Source: Bacillota bacterium (GTDB lineage Bacteria; Bacillota; Clostridia; DSM-8532). Taken from it: a DNA stretch of 5,630 nt. This document shows positions 1 through 4,959 of this stretch, one piece after another (the first letter of the stretch is position 1; each line of letters starts with the position of its first letter). Where the stretch lies: positions 1 to 5,630 of the forward strand of contig JAEXPO010000278.1 in the NCBI GenBank assembly GCA_023446675.1, read 5' to 3'. The position numbers and the translations under genes are program-made. The notes below the pieces were generated by a model. That model was not told where the DNA came from and searched no databases. It worked only from the letters and a program-made list of their open reading frames with translations.

Positions 1-561
1 GTCCACCGTGTCTTTATTCGCATACCGGCTTTTAAGTACCCATTCCTTCATTTTATCTATTTCCCGGGAAAAAACAATTGGTTTAAGATCACAGGAGGTA
101 CTGGTTTCCAGCATATTCCACAGCACCTCTAGCCGGGGTATTTCAAGGTAAAGGGCATAATCCGCTTCTTCCGATTCCTTATGGTAACGTCCCTGTTCTT
201 CCTTATCCCCCGACTTTGCGCTTTCTACCAGAAAAGGCGTCCAAATGCGGATATTATTCTCTATATCCGCCAGAATATGAGAACAGTATCCGCAAATAAA
301 ATCCCCATTGGGGCCATGCCTGTTTTCTTCTAAAAAACCCAGCACATTGGAGCGCCATTCCCTGTTATTGGTCAGGTGACCCCATTTTTCATCCCCTACA
401 CAAAGATGGCTTGCCTTTTTCATGTCACTGTTATAATCTTCACGAAAATGGATTGCGTCCGGAGCGAGTGCCCCTAAAACAAACTGGCCCGGATTCTTAA
501 TCCTGTCCCTTCGTTTCAGCAGGTTTTGAGCAATCCACAGATGGGTTATTGCAAAAGGCAT
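1..561 (-). CDS. zinc-dependent phospholipase C-like protein, C-terminus cut by window edge
   Basis: An open frame of 187 codons runs from ATG at 561 through the left edge without a stop, so the C-terminus is missing. The protein begins MPFAITHLWIAQNLL and resembles the zinc-dependent phospholipase C family (Pfam PF00882, the fold of clostridial alpha-toxin). Candidate metal ligands are H7, D35 in LGALAPDA, H95 and D99 in a H-x3-D motif (GYCSHILAD), and H127 and E131 in a H-x3-E motif. These last two match the spacing of the H-x3-D and H-x3-E zinc ligands of alpha-toxin. I see no signal peptide, so it is probably cytoplasmic and not a secreted toxin. The substrate is unknown; many family members are annotated only as putative hydrolases. 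AAAGAGG precedes the ATG by about 6 nt, and the only nearby upstream ATG hits TGA after two codons. It follows the regulator by 23 nt and is probably cotranscribed with it. The gene is sure; the family call is moderate. Confidence 0.75.
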   Translation of the reverse strand, partial: MPFAITHLWIAQNLLKRRDRIKNPGQFVLGALAPDAIHFREDYNSDMKKASHLCVGDEKWGHLTNNREWRSNVLGFLEENRHGPNGDFICGYCSHILADIENNIRIWTPFLVESAKSGDKEEQGRYHKESEEADYALYLEIPRLEVLWNMLETSTSCDLKPIVFSREIDKMKEWVLKSRYANKDTVD

Positions 562-584
562 ACAGAACCTCTTTCACAGCATTT

Positions 585-1691
585 TTACTGGTTCTCCGAA
601 TCCACTCCGCCTTCCAGATAGGCCGTAATATCCTTTAAGGTGCTTCTTAAAAGCTCCTTATTGGTCCGGTATAAATAGCGCCCGCCAATATATTCCTTTA
701 TAAGAAGCCCGGAATTGTTCAGGCTGTTGAGATTTCGAAAAACCGTGCCGGGATTGATATCAAGCCTTGATGCAATATCCTTCATTTTAAGGGGTCTATC
801 CGATAAAATACGCACCATATCCGCCCTGGAGCGATCCGCAAGAAGCCTGAAGGCTTCATACTTGTTCTCACTCATGGGTTGGAGGGAGCCCGAGCGCTTC
901 ATCCCCACAGGCAAGGTAATGCCTACATGAAGCCAGATGGTCATTTGCTTGTCGCTCATATTACCGGGCGCTCTTCCTGCATCCACAAAACGAAAGGCAA
1001 TGACCATCTCATCATACACCTTATCATCCACAACCCCGCACCGCTGAAGCAGAAAATTCTCCACCGATGCATCCTTTAAGAAGTCTTCCCATTCATCCAT
1101 ATGGGACTGGGCTTCTTCTATGAAGGGCATAAGCAAAGGCTCCAGCTTTTTGGCTACAGGACGGAGAATGTCCGCCAGCTTATTGACATAAAAATCATAA
1201 TCTGTAAACGCTTCTACCAGAGCAGCCGTAAAAAAGCGGTCCAGAGAAAGGCTGCAAAAAGTAGCTGCCAATGAGGTTCGCCCTTCCTGGGGCGAATCCT
1301 CGAAATCCGGCGCAAAGGCACTTATGCCGGTAATTTCCAAAGGATGCTTCCTAAGCTCTGCCCATTTTTTTAAGAGCATGTCGACATGACTGTCAAAATC
1401 CGTGCATTTGAGGTTAAAAGTCCAATAAATAAGAGCCCTGGCGACACAGGCCTCTCCGAATTTACTGTCATCCAAAGGATACGTCTGAAAATAAAATTTT
1501 AGTTCCGGATCTTCCTTGTCAAGCTCCCCACAAGCGTTGGCCATCAATTCGGGTACCCTTTCCTGGGGAATGGAGTAGGCTCCGTTGCCGGCTATTTTGG
1601 CGGCCGGAATGTCATTAACAAATGCCCGAACCATTTCAAGGGCCTCATACAGCATTATGGGTTTGCGAAGGATAGTCTTATTCAAAAACAT
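585..1691 (-). CDS. ArsR-like winged-helix transcriptional regulator with large N-terminal domain
   Basis: This is a 368-residue protein starting MFLNKTILRKPIM. The last ~95 residues form a winged helix typical of ArsR-type regulators. A first helix (EAFRLLADRSRADMVRIL, about 280-296) is followed by a helix-turn-helix (MKDIASRLDINPGTVFRNLNSLNNSGLL, about 303-330) and a wing (KEYIGGRYLYRTN, about 332-344). The first ~270 residues match no domain I can name. They are acidic and mostly helical in character, with no cysteine cluster or membrane segment, and are presumably a sensor or oligomerisation region. The frame can be extended four codons to a GTG at 1703. I prefer ATG 1691 because AGGTGA lies 9 nt before it and a promoter at 1709-1737 would put transcription start near 1702. 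The phospholipase-like gene follows after 23 nt, which suggests that the regulator controls itself and that gene. DNA binding is well supported; ligand and targets are unknown. Confidence 0.85.
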   Translation of the reverse strand: MFLNKTILRKPIMLYEALEMVRAFVNDIPAAKIAGNGAYSIPQERVPELMANACGELDKEDPELKFYFQTYPLDDSKFGEACVARALIYWTFNLKCTDFDSHVDMLLKKWAELRKHPLEITGISAFAPDFEDSPQEGRTSLAATFCSLSLDRFFTAALVEAFTDYDFYVNKLADILRPVAKKLEPLLMPFIEEAQSHMDEWEDFLKDASVENFLLQRCGVVDDKVYDEMVIAFRFVDAGRAPGNMSDKQMTIWLHVGITLPVGMKRSGSLQPMSENKYEAFRLLADRSRADMVRILSDRPLKMKDIASRLDINPGTVFRNLNSLNNSGLLIKEYIGGRYLYRTNKELLRSTLKDITAYLEGGVDSENQ

Positions 1692-1708
1692 CTCCCCTCT
1701 CACCTACC

Positions 1709-1737
1709 AATATAACAGTTTCGTTTTATACGCACAA
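1709..1737 (-). promoter_or_regulatory. candidate sigma-A promoter of the regulator gene
   Basis: Reading the minus strand, TTGTGC (1737-1732) and TATATT (1714-1709) are separated by 17 bases. The -10 matches consensus at 5 of 6 positions, but the -35 at only 3 of 6. Transcription would start near 1702, giving a very short leader of about 11 nt. A second weaker option is TTGTTA (1751-1746) and TATAAA (1730-1725), 15 bases apart, which would give a longer leader. One of the two is likely, because the region follows a terminator for the upstream genes. Confidence 0.45.
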
Positions 1738-1785
1738 GATTTACCTAACAAAAAGAGTTAAGCGAATCTGCCTGTAGAAGCATTT

Positions 1786-1827
1786 AAAAAGCCCTGACAG
1801 AATCATTTTAGCGAAACGTCAGAGCTT
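1786..1827 (-). terminator. intrinsic terminator after truA and the 85-residue gene
   Basis: On the minus strand, AAGCTCTGAC (1827-1818) pairs with GTCAGGGCTT (1798-1789) to give a 10-bp stem with one U-G wobble around a 19-nt loop. A run of five T follows at 1790-1786, counting the two in the stem end separately. The wobble and T-run both fit minus-strand transcription. It lies 20 bases past the stop of the 85-residue gene and so ends the glucokinase-truA group and insulates the regulator gene. The long loop makes it weaker than a textbook terminator. Confidence 0.75.
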
Positions 1828-1846
1828 GTTTATCGTTTGTGGAGAT

Positions 1847-2104
1847 CTATTCCACTTTTATTTCAAATCTTTCAAAGATAACCGGATTAAAGAACTGATC
1901 CGCATTGAAGGAGGTCCGCCGGTAGTTTACAAATTCCCTGGTGTTTTTTGTAAGCCACAGGGGAACTTCCACCGACAGCTCATGGCATAGAGCCACCAAA
2001 CCTTTTTCAAGCCTGTCCTGGTAGCTTCCCTCATGTTCCCCAACGTCCACCTGCTTTTCTAAAAGAATGGCCGTACCTTTATAGAGCTTTCCGTTGATTT
2101 TCAT
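1847..2104 (-). CDS. conserved-looking 85-residue protein coupled to truA, function unknown
   Basis: This small soluble protein (MKINGKLYKGTAILLEK...FERFEIKVE) has no signal peptide, membrane segment or cysteine pair. It begins and ends with beta-like stretches (KINGKLYKGTAILL and NPVIFERFEIKVE). The middle is helical (YQDRLEKGLVALCHELSV), followed by VPLWLTKNTREFVNYRRTSFNADQF. The PxWLxKNxxEFxxYxxTxFxxDxF pattern is one I associate with a small, unnamed protein common in clostridia; this is recollection, not a search. Its ATG shares one base with the truA stop (TAATG), and its ribosome site GAGGTG lies inside the last truA codons 8 nt upstream, so translation is likely coupled to truA. The coupling hints at a link with RNA or translation but does not show one. 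It is the last gene before the terminator. Confidence 0.85.
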   Translation of the reverse strand: MKINGKLYKGTAILLEKQVDVGEHEGSYQDRLEKGLVALCHELSVEVPLWLTKNTREFVNYRRTSFNADQFFNPVIFERFEIKVE

Positions 2105-2841
2105 TAATAAAACACCTCTGTTAGATAAAGTCCCTGGGGAGGCGCCGTCATGCCAAGCACATTTCGGTTCTCGGTGGAAAGCGCTTCCCGGATACAGTCG
2201 CCGGTAAGTCTTCCCTTCCCCACCTCCACAAGTGTACCTACAATAATCCGCACCATATTATAAAGATAGCCTGAGCCTGTTGTGTCAAAAACAAGAAGCT
2301 CGTCCCCGCTTTGAGTCCAGCAGGCACTGTAAAGCTCCCGCTCAAAGGTCTTAACAGTGGCACCCGCGGCGCAGAAGGCTTTAAAATTATGTTTGCCCAC
2401 AAGGAGCTGTGCGCATTCGTTCATTTTTTTCACATCAAGCTTCTCTCTCACATGCCAGGCTCTGTTATGGTAAAGCGCAGAACGTCTGGTTCGGTTAAAA
2501 ACCTGATAGCGGTAATGCTTTCCCACCGAGCTGAACCGGGCGTGAAAGTCCGGCATTACCTCCTCTGAGGAGGCAATGCTTATGTCTCCGGGAAGATAGG
2601 TATTCAGTGCTACCGCAAATTTATCGGCAGGAACGGTGGATTCGGTTTTGAAGGTGGCCACCTGCCCCAGGGCGTGGACGCCCGTATCCGTTCGTCCGGC
2701 ACCGTCAGGCAGAATGTCTTCTCCGGTAAGCTTTTTTATGGCCTGTGAAAGAACCTGCTGGATGGCCAGCGCATTTTCCTGGTACTGCCACCCGTGGTAC
2801 ATGGACCCGTCGTATTCCACCACAAGCTTAATATTTCTCAT
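2104..2841 (-). CDS. truA: tRNA pseudouridine(38-40) synthase TruA
   Basis: The 245-residue protein, normal length for the family, isomerises uridines 38, 39 and 40 in the anticodon arm of many tRNAs to pseudouridine in the cytoplasm, with no cofactor. It begins MRNIKLVVEYDGSMYHGWQYQ, the typical TruA N-terminus. The catalytic aspartate is D52 in GAGRTDTGVHALGQ. The conserved tyrosine is Y110 in GKHYRYQVFNRT. The C-terminal half has GHNF-type KHNFKAFC (150-157), GSGYLYNMVRIIVGTLVEVGKG in outline at 189-210, and APPQGLYL (233-240). No key residue is missing. The start is fixed by AGGAG just before ATG 2841. It is followed with a one-base overlap by the 85-residue gene and preceded by a 122-base gap carrying a promoter and a folded leader. 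It can be transcribed from its own promoter, from the glucokinase promoter, or from both. Confidence 0.97.
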   Translation of the reverse strand: MRNIKLVVEYDGSMYHGWQYQENALAIQQVLSQAIKKLTGEDILPDGAGRTDTGVHALGQVATFKTESTVPADKFAVALNTYLPGDISIASSEEVMPDFHARFSSVGKHYRYQVFNRTRRSALYHNRAWHVREKLDVKKMNECAQLLVGKHNFKAFCAAGATVKTFERELYSACWTQSGDELLVFDTTGSGYLYNMVRIIVGTLVEVGKGRLTGDCIREALSTENRNVLGMTAPPQGLYLTEVFY

Positions 2842-2861
2842 AAAACTCCTGTATTACCCTG

Positions 2862-2928
2862 ACTCGGAATTTAAGAGCGCAGCCGCAAAGTTCTTAAGGC
2901 CGCCTCTCAACTAAGCCGGACTCCGAAT
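2862..2928 (-). promoter_or_regulatory. folded RNA leader upstream of truA
   Basis: The minus-strand RNA can form two stacked helices. Outer helix: AUUCGGAGU (2928-2920) with AUUCCGAGU (2870-2862), 9 bp including two G-U pairs. Inner helix: UUGAGAGGCGGCC (2910-2898) with GGCUGCGCUCUUAA (2884-2871), 13 bp with one bulged G and two G-U pairs, closed by a 13-nt loop (2897-2885). The four wobbles would be A-C mismatches in plus-strand RNA, so the fold favours the truA direction. No U-run follows, so it is not a plain terminator. It ends about 20 nt before the truA start, close to the ribosome site. I recognise no known riboswitch or T-box motif. Confidence 0.5.
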
Positions 2929-2953
2929 TCAAGGAAGCTATCTTGAAAGGAAG

Positions 2954-2962
2954 ATTATACCA
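2954..2962 (-). promoter_or_regulatory. extended -10 promoter candidate for truA
   Basis: On the minus strand TGGTATAAT (2962-2954) is a perfect extended -10 element (TGn-TATAAT), lying at the glucokinase stop codon. The hexamer 17 bases upstream is a poor -35, which is usual for extended -10 promoters. Start near 2947 would give truA a leader of about 105 nt containing the folded element at 2862-2928. Confidence 0.5.
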
Positions 2963-2963
2963 A

Positions 2964-3914
2964 CTAGGCCTTAGTTATAAACGCAGCCCCGATAATACCT
3001 GCATCGTTACCCATTTTAGCGGCTACAAGGCTTGTTTGGGGCACACCGTCGGCGCAGTAGGTAAGTCCCTCCATCTTCCTGCGCAGAGGCCCCAGCAGGT
3101 TTTCGCCTTCCTTGGAAACACCTCCGCCGATGGCCAGTACCTGAGGCTGAAAAATATTAATCATATTGGCCAGGGCTTCAGCCAGAATATCCAGGTAATT
3201 ATCAATGACGGCCTTGCCGGTTTCATCCTCCAGGCGGGCCGCGTCAAACGCAGTCTTGGCATCTACCTTACTCAGGTCACCGCCGACCAGAGACACAATC
3301 TTTGAGTCGGGATGAGCCTTAGCGGCCTTTTTTGTCATTTCAATAAGTGCGGTTGCAGAGGAATAAGCTTCCCAGCAGCCTTTTCTGCCGCAGGTGCAGG
3401 CCTCTCCGCCAATCTGAACAACCATGTGGCCAAGCTCGGCGCCGGCGCCGTTAAAGCCCGTATAGAGCTTGCGGCCAACAATAATGCCTCCGCCTATACC
3501 GGTACCGATGGTGATAACAATGCTGTCACTGGCATCCTTTGCAGCTCCTGCCACGCTTTCAGCAATAGCCGCACAATTGGCATCGTTTTCCACATAAACG
3601 GGAAGATTGAACTTCCTCTGAATAAGCTCACGGACGGGAACATGCCTGAAATTAAGGTTATTGGCATAGATAATTACCCCTTTTTCTCTGTCCAGAGAGC
3701 CCGGGCTTCCAATACCAATGCTATGTATATCCGATTCCTTAAGGTTTAATTCGTTCAGTAGCTTTTCAACAAGCGCAGCCATATCCGCTATAATAGCTTC
3801 CGCGCTCCGCTCTCTGCCTGTCGGGACACTTCCTTTTTTTACTATTTTACCATTTTCATCCACAATACCGGCCGCAATATTGGTGCCGCCCAAATCAATT
3901 CCCACATAATACAT
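2964..3914 (-). CDS. glcK: ROK-family glucokinase
   Basis: The 316-residue protein, usual length for ROK glucokinases, phosphorylates glucose to glucose 6-phosphate with ATP in the cytoplasm. The N-terminal phosphate loop is GIDLGGTN (5-12). The catalytic aspartate is D111 in VENDANCA. The glycine-rich GTGIGGG follows at 137-143. Sugar-binding E160 and H163 lie in AELGHM, and the ROK zinc site is H163 with C173, C175 and C180 in CTCGRKGC. The adenosine-binding segment is FQPQVLAIGGGVSKEG (255-270). All key residues are present. The frame extends 23 codons upstream to ATG 3983, but the family N-terminus begins at MYYVGIDLGG, so I choose ATG 3914. AGGAGG lies 12 nt before it, which is rather far, with a weak AAGAG closer. 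Other ROK sugar kinases (N-acetylmannosamine, fructose) are possible, but the ENDAN and zinc motifs fit the glucokinase branch best. It is read from the promoter at 4137-4165 and lies upstream of truA. Confidence 0.93.
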   Translation of the reverse strand: MYYVGIDLGGTNIAAGIVDENGKIVKKGSVPTGRERSAEAIIADMAALVEKLLNELNLKESDIHSIGIGSPGSLDREKGVIIYANNLNFRHVPVRELIQRKFNLPVYVENDANCAAIAESVAGAAKDASDSIVITIGTGIGGGIIVGRKLYTGFNGAGAELGHMVVQIGGEACTCGRKGCWEAYSSATALIEMTKKAAKAHPDSKIVSLVGGDLSKVDAKTAFDAARLEDETGKAVIDNYLDILAEALANMINIFQPQVLAIGGGVSKEGENLLGPLRRKMEGLTYCADGVPQTSLVAAKMGNDAGIIGAAFITKA

Positions 3915-4130
3915 ACTCTTAAGAAACCTCCTAGCCTGCCATCTGCAATACAACCGGATCCGTCTTAAATGAGCCCAGCCCATTGACCCTTATCTCATAC
4001 TGTATTTAAACAGCCTTCCAGGGCAAAAATAGGTTACGGGTTCGTTCCGCCCTGCACTCCGGCCTGAAGAGACCCTCGGCCGCTTCATAAAAATACCGGT
4101 GCAAGATGTTTCCAAGGCAGTTGCAGTATT
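3915..4130 (-). promoter_or_regulatory. long untranslated leader of the glucokinase mRNA
   Basis: If transcription starts near 4130, about 215 nt precede the glucokinase ATG. Possible helices in minus-strand terms: CCGG/TGCA segments at 4096-4103 with 4053-4062, 8 bp with a two-base bulge; inside it UGAAG (4087-4083) with CUUCA (4069-4065); and CAGGGC with GCCCUG at 4054-4049 and 4024-4019 around a 24-nt loop. CGGCC (4082-4078) can instead pair with GGCCG (4064-4060), which excludes the other pairings. I match it to no named riboswitch and see no U-run terminator in it. Together with the promoter region, this accounts for the 367-base gap without a gene. Confidence 0.35.
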
Positions 4131-4153
4131 ATCAAAATTATATGATATAATAC
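4126..4153. repeat. AT-rich inverted repeat over two divergent -10 boxes, possible operator
   Basis: GTATTAT at 4126-4132 is repeated inverted as ATAATAC at 4147-4153, with 14 bases between. The match continues imperfectly inward (GTATTATCA against TGATATAATAC, two bases out of register). The repeat covers the leftward -10 (4137-4142) and the rightward -10 (4146-4151). A protein bound here would block both promoters, but in such AT-rich DNA part of the symmetry could come from the two TATAAT boxes themselves. Confidence 0.4.
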
Positions 4154-4165
4154 CTTATGGGTCAA
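4137..4165 (-). promoter_or_regulatory. sigma-A promoter of the glucokinase gene
   Basis: On the minus strand TTGACC (4165-4160) and TATAAT (4142-4137) are separated by exactly 17 bases, matching consensus at 5 of 6 and 6 of 6 positions. This is the best promoter in the window. Start would be near 4130, 215 nt before the glucokinase ATG. Confidence 0.75.
4143..4151 (+). promoter_or_regulatory. extended -10 promoter candidate for the acetyltransferase gene
   Basis: TGATATAAT is a perfect extended -10 element. The nearest -35-like hexamer is TTGCAG at 4121-4126, with an over-long spacing of 19. Start near 4158 gives a leader of about 124 nt. It is back-to-back with the glucokinase promoter, so the two may compete for polymerase. 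Confidence 0.5.
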
Positions 4166-4261
4166 TCCTAAGCCTTTATTCGCTTTGATTCACAATATGA
4201 AAGGCGAAGGCGCTATGGCGTATGGCTAGAGGCCTGCATTTTCCTTAAAAGTGCCGGCAAT

Positions 4262-4268
4262 AAGGAGG
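4262..4268 (+). promoter_or_regulatory. ribosome binding site of the acetyltransferase, unusually distant
   Basis: AAGGAGG is a near-perfect Shine-Dalgarno site, but it ends 13 nt before the GTG at 4282, beyond the usual 5-9. No ATG, GTG or TTG in the same frame lies closer. The nearer CTG at 4278 is in another frame that stops after two codons (CGT GAT TAA). It therefore supports the GTG start with reduced expected efficiency, unless an atypical start codon is used. Confidence 0.6.
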
Positions 4269-4281
4269 GTATTTAAACTGC

Positions 4282-4845
4282 GTGATTAACGGAAAGCGTG
4301 TCATTTTACGAACTATCCATCCCGATGAATTGGATTATGTTTATGCTCTTGTCAGCGATGTGAGCACCAAAGGCCCTTTCTGGCATCTTAATCTGCCTTC
4401 TGCCGGAGAGTTTAAACGGGAATTTCAGCAGACCGGCTTCTGGTCTGAACAGGAGGGCCGTATGCTTATTATGTCCAGTGACAGTCAGTATCTGGGTGAA
4501 ATCCTTTATTTCAAGGGGCTTGATTATCAGTCCGGCTACGAGGTCGGCTATGAGCTATTCAGTCAGACAACCGCAGGAAAAGGCATTATGTCGGAAGCCA
4601 TTCTTCTTTTTTGTGCTTATATGTTTGCAGTGCGGCCCATCAACCGTCTTCAGATAAATGTTATGGCAGAAAATACGGCCAGTGCGCGGGTCGCCGAAAA
4701 ATGCGGCTTTACCTATGAGGGTATGATGCGCCGGGCGACGTTTCATTTGGGTGTGTATCACGATCTCAAGCTTTATTCGCTTCTCAGGGAAGAGTGTCCT
4801 CCCCTTGGAAGGCTTTTAGGCCCGGGAACAGGCGCCGGCTCATAA
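4282..4845 (+). CDS. GNAT-family N-acetyltransferase, RimJ/RimL-like
   Basis: The 187-residue protein transfers acetyl from acetyl-CoA to an amine. Its overall plan fits the RimJ/RimL type, whose members act on protein N-termini, amino sugars or drugs. It opens with MINGKRVILRTIHPDELDYVY, the usual first strand and helix. Motif A, which holds the acetyl-CoA pyrophosphate, is GYELFSQTTAGKGIMSEA (89-106), with the Q-x3-G-x-G core at 95-101. Motif B is NRLQINVMAENTASARVAEKCGF (121-143), including the conserved N131 and the CGF turn. FTYEGMMRRATFHLGVYHDLKLYSLL (143-168) is the typical C-terminal strand set. The last ~15 residues are Gly/Pro-rich and probably disordered. The substrate cannot be told. 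It starts with GTG at an unusually long distance from its ribosome site. It stands alone, divergent from glucokinase, and no clear terminator follows. Confidence 0.9.
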   Translation: MINGKRVILRTIHPDELDYVYALVSDVSTKGPFWHLNLPSAGEFKREFQQTGFWSEQEGRMLIMSSDSQYLGEILYFKGLDYQSGYEVGYELFSQTTAGKGIMSEAILLFCAYMFAVRPINRLQINVMAENTASARVAEKCGFTYEGMMRRATFHLGVYHDLKLYSLLREECPPLGRLLGPGTGAGS

Positions 4846-4888
4846 AATCCCTTTATTTTGTTATCCATGGGGATTCTACAGCTTCTTT

Positions 4889-4918
4889 GCATGAACAGGC
4901 TCATTTCGGATCAAAATA
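4889..4918 (+). promoter_or_regulatory. possible sigma-G-like (forespore) promoter for the DUF421 gene
   Basis: GCATG (4889-4893) and CAAAATA (4912-4918) are 18 bases apart. The B. subtilis sigma-G consensus is GHATR-18-CATxHTA, so only one position differs. No convincing sigma-A promoter is visible in the 114-base gap. Short degenerate motifs like this arise by chance, so the call is tentative. The rest of the gap shows nothing else. Confidence 0.25.
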
Positions 4919-4959
4919 GCTTTGTCCCATAAGCCAAAGATGATTCGGAGTGTGTTTTG

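Noticed and set aside
715..1079. plus-strand open frames opposite the regulator (715-930 and 879-1079)
   Set aside because: They are antisense to the winged-helix region, overlap each other, and have unconvincing starts.
2311..2914. plus-strand open frames opposite truA (2311-2568 and 2636-2914)
   Set aside because: They mirror the truA coding frame and have no motifs or ribosome sites.
2962..2976. AACTAGGCCTTAGTT palindrome at the glucokinase stop, considered as a terminator
   Set aside because: The arms are only 5 bp with no following T-run, so it cannot act as an intrinsic terminator.
3312..3749. 145-codon plus-strand open frame opposite the glucokinase gene
   Set aside because: It is antisense to a gene with intact ROK motifs, its product is low-complexity and has no recognisable domain, and no ribosome site precedes it. 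The same holds for 2943-3305 and 3718-3909.
3915..3983. 23-residue N-terminal extension of the glucokinase to ATG 3983
   Set aside because: AAGGG lies nearby, but the extension is basic and unlike any ROK N-terminus. The family start coincides with MYYVGIDLGG at 3914.
4031..4060. tRNA-like GGGTTCGTTCC stretch in the glucokinase leader
   Set aside because: It resembles a T-arm only superficially. No acceptor stem, anticodon arm or D-arm can be drawn around it.
4197..4229. 10-codon upstream open frame (MKGEGAMAYG) in the acetyltransferase leader
   Set aside because: No Shine-Dalgarno site precedes it, and it shows no run of regulatory codons, so it is probably chance.
4555..4761. 68-codon minus-strand open frame opposite the acetyltransferase
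   Set aside because: It is antisense to the acetyl-CoA-binding motifs of a well-supported gene and has no ribosome site.
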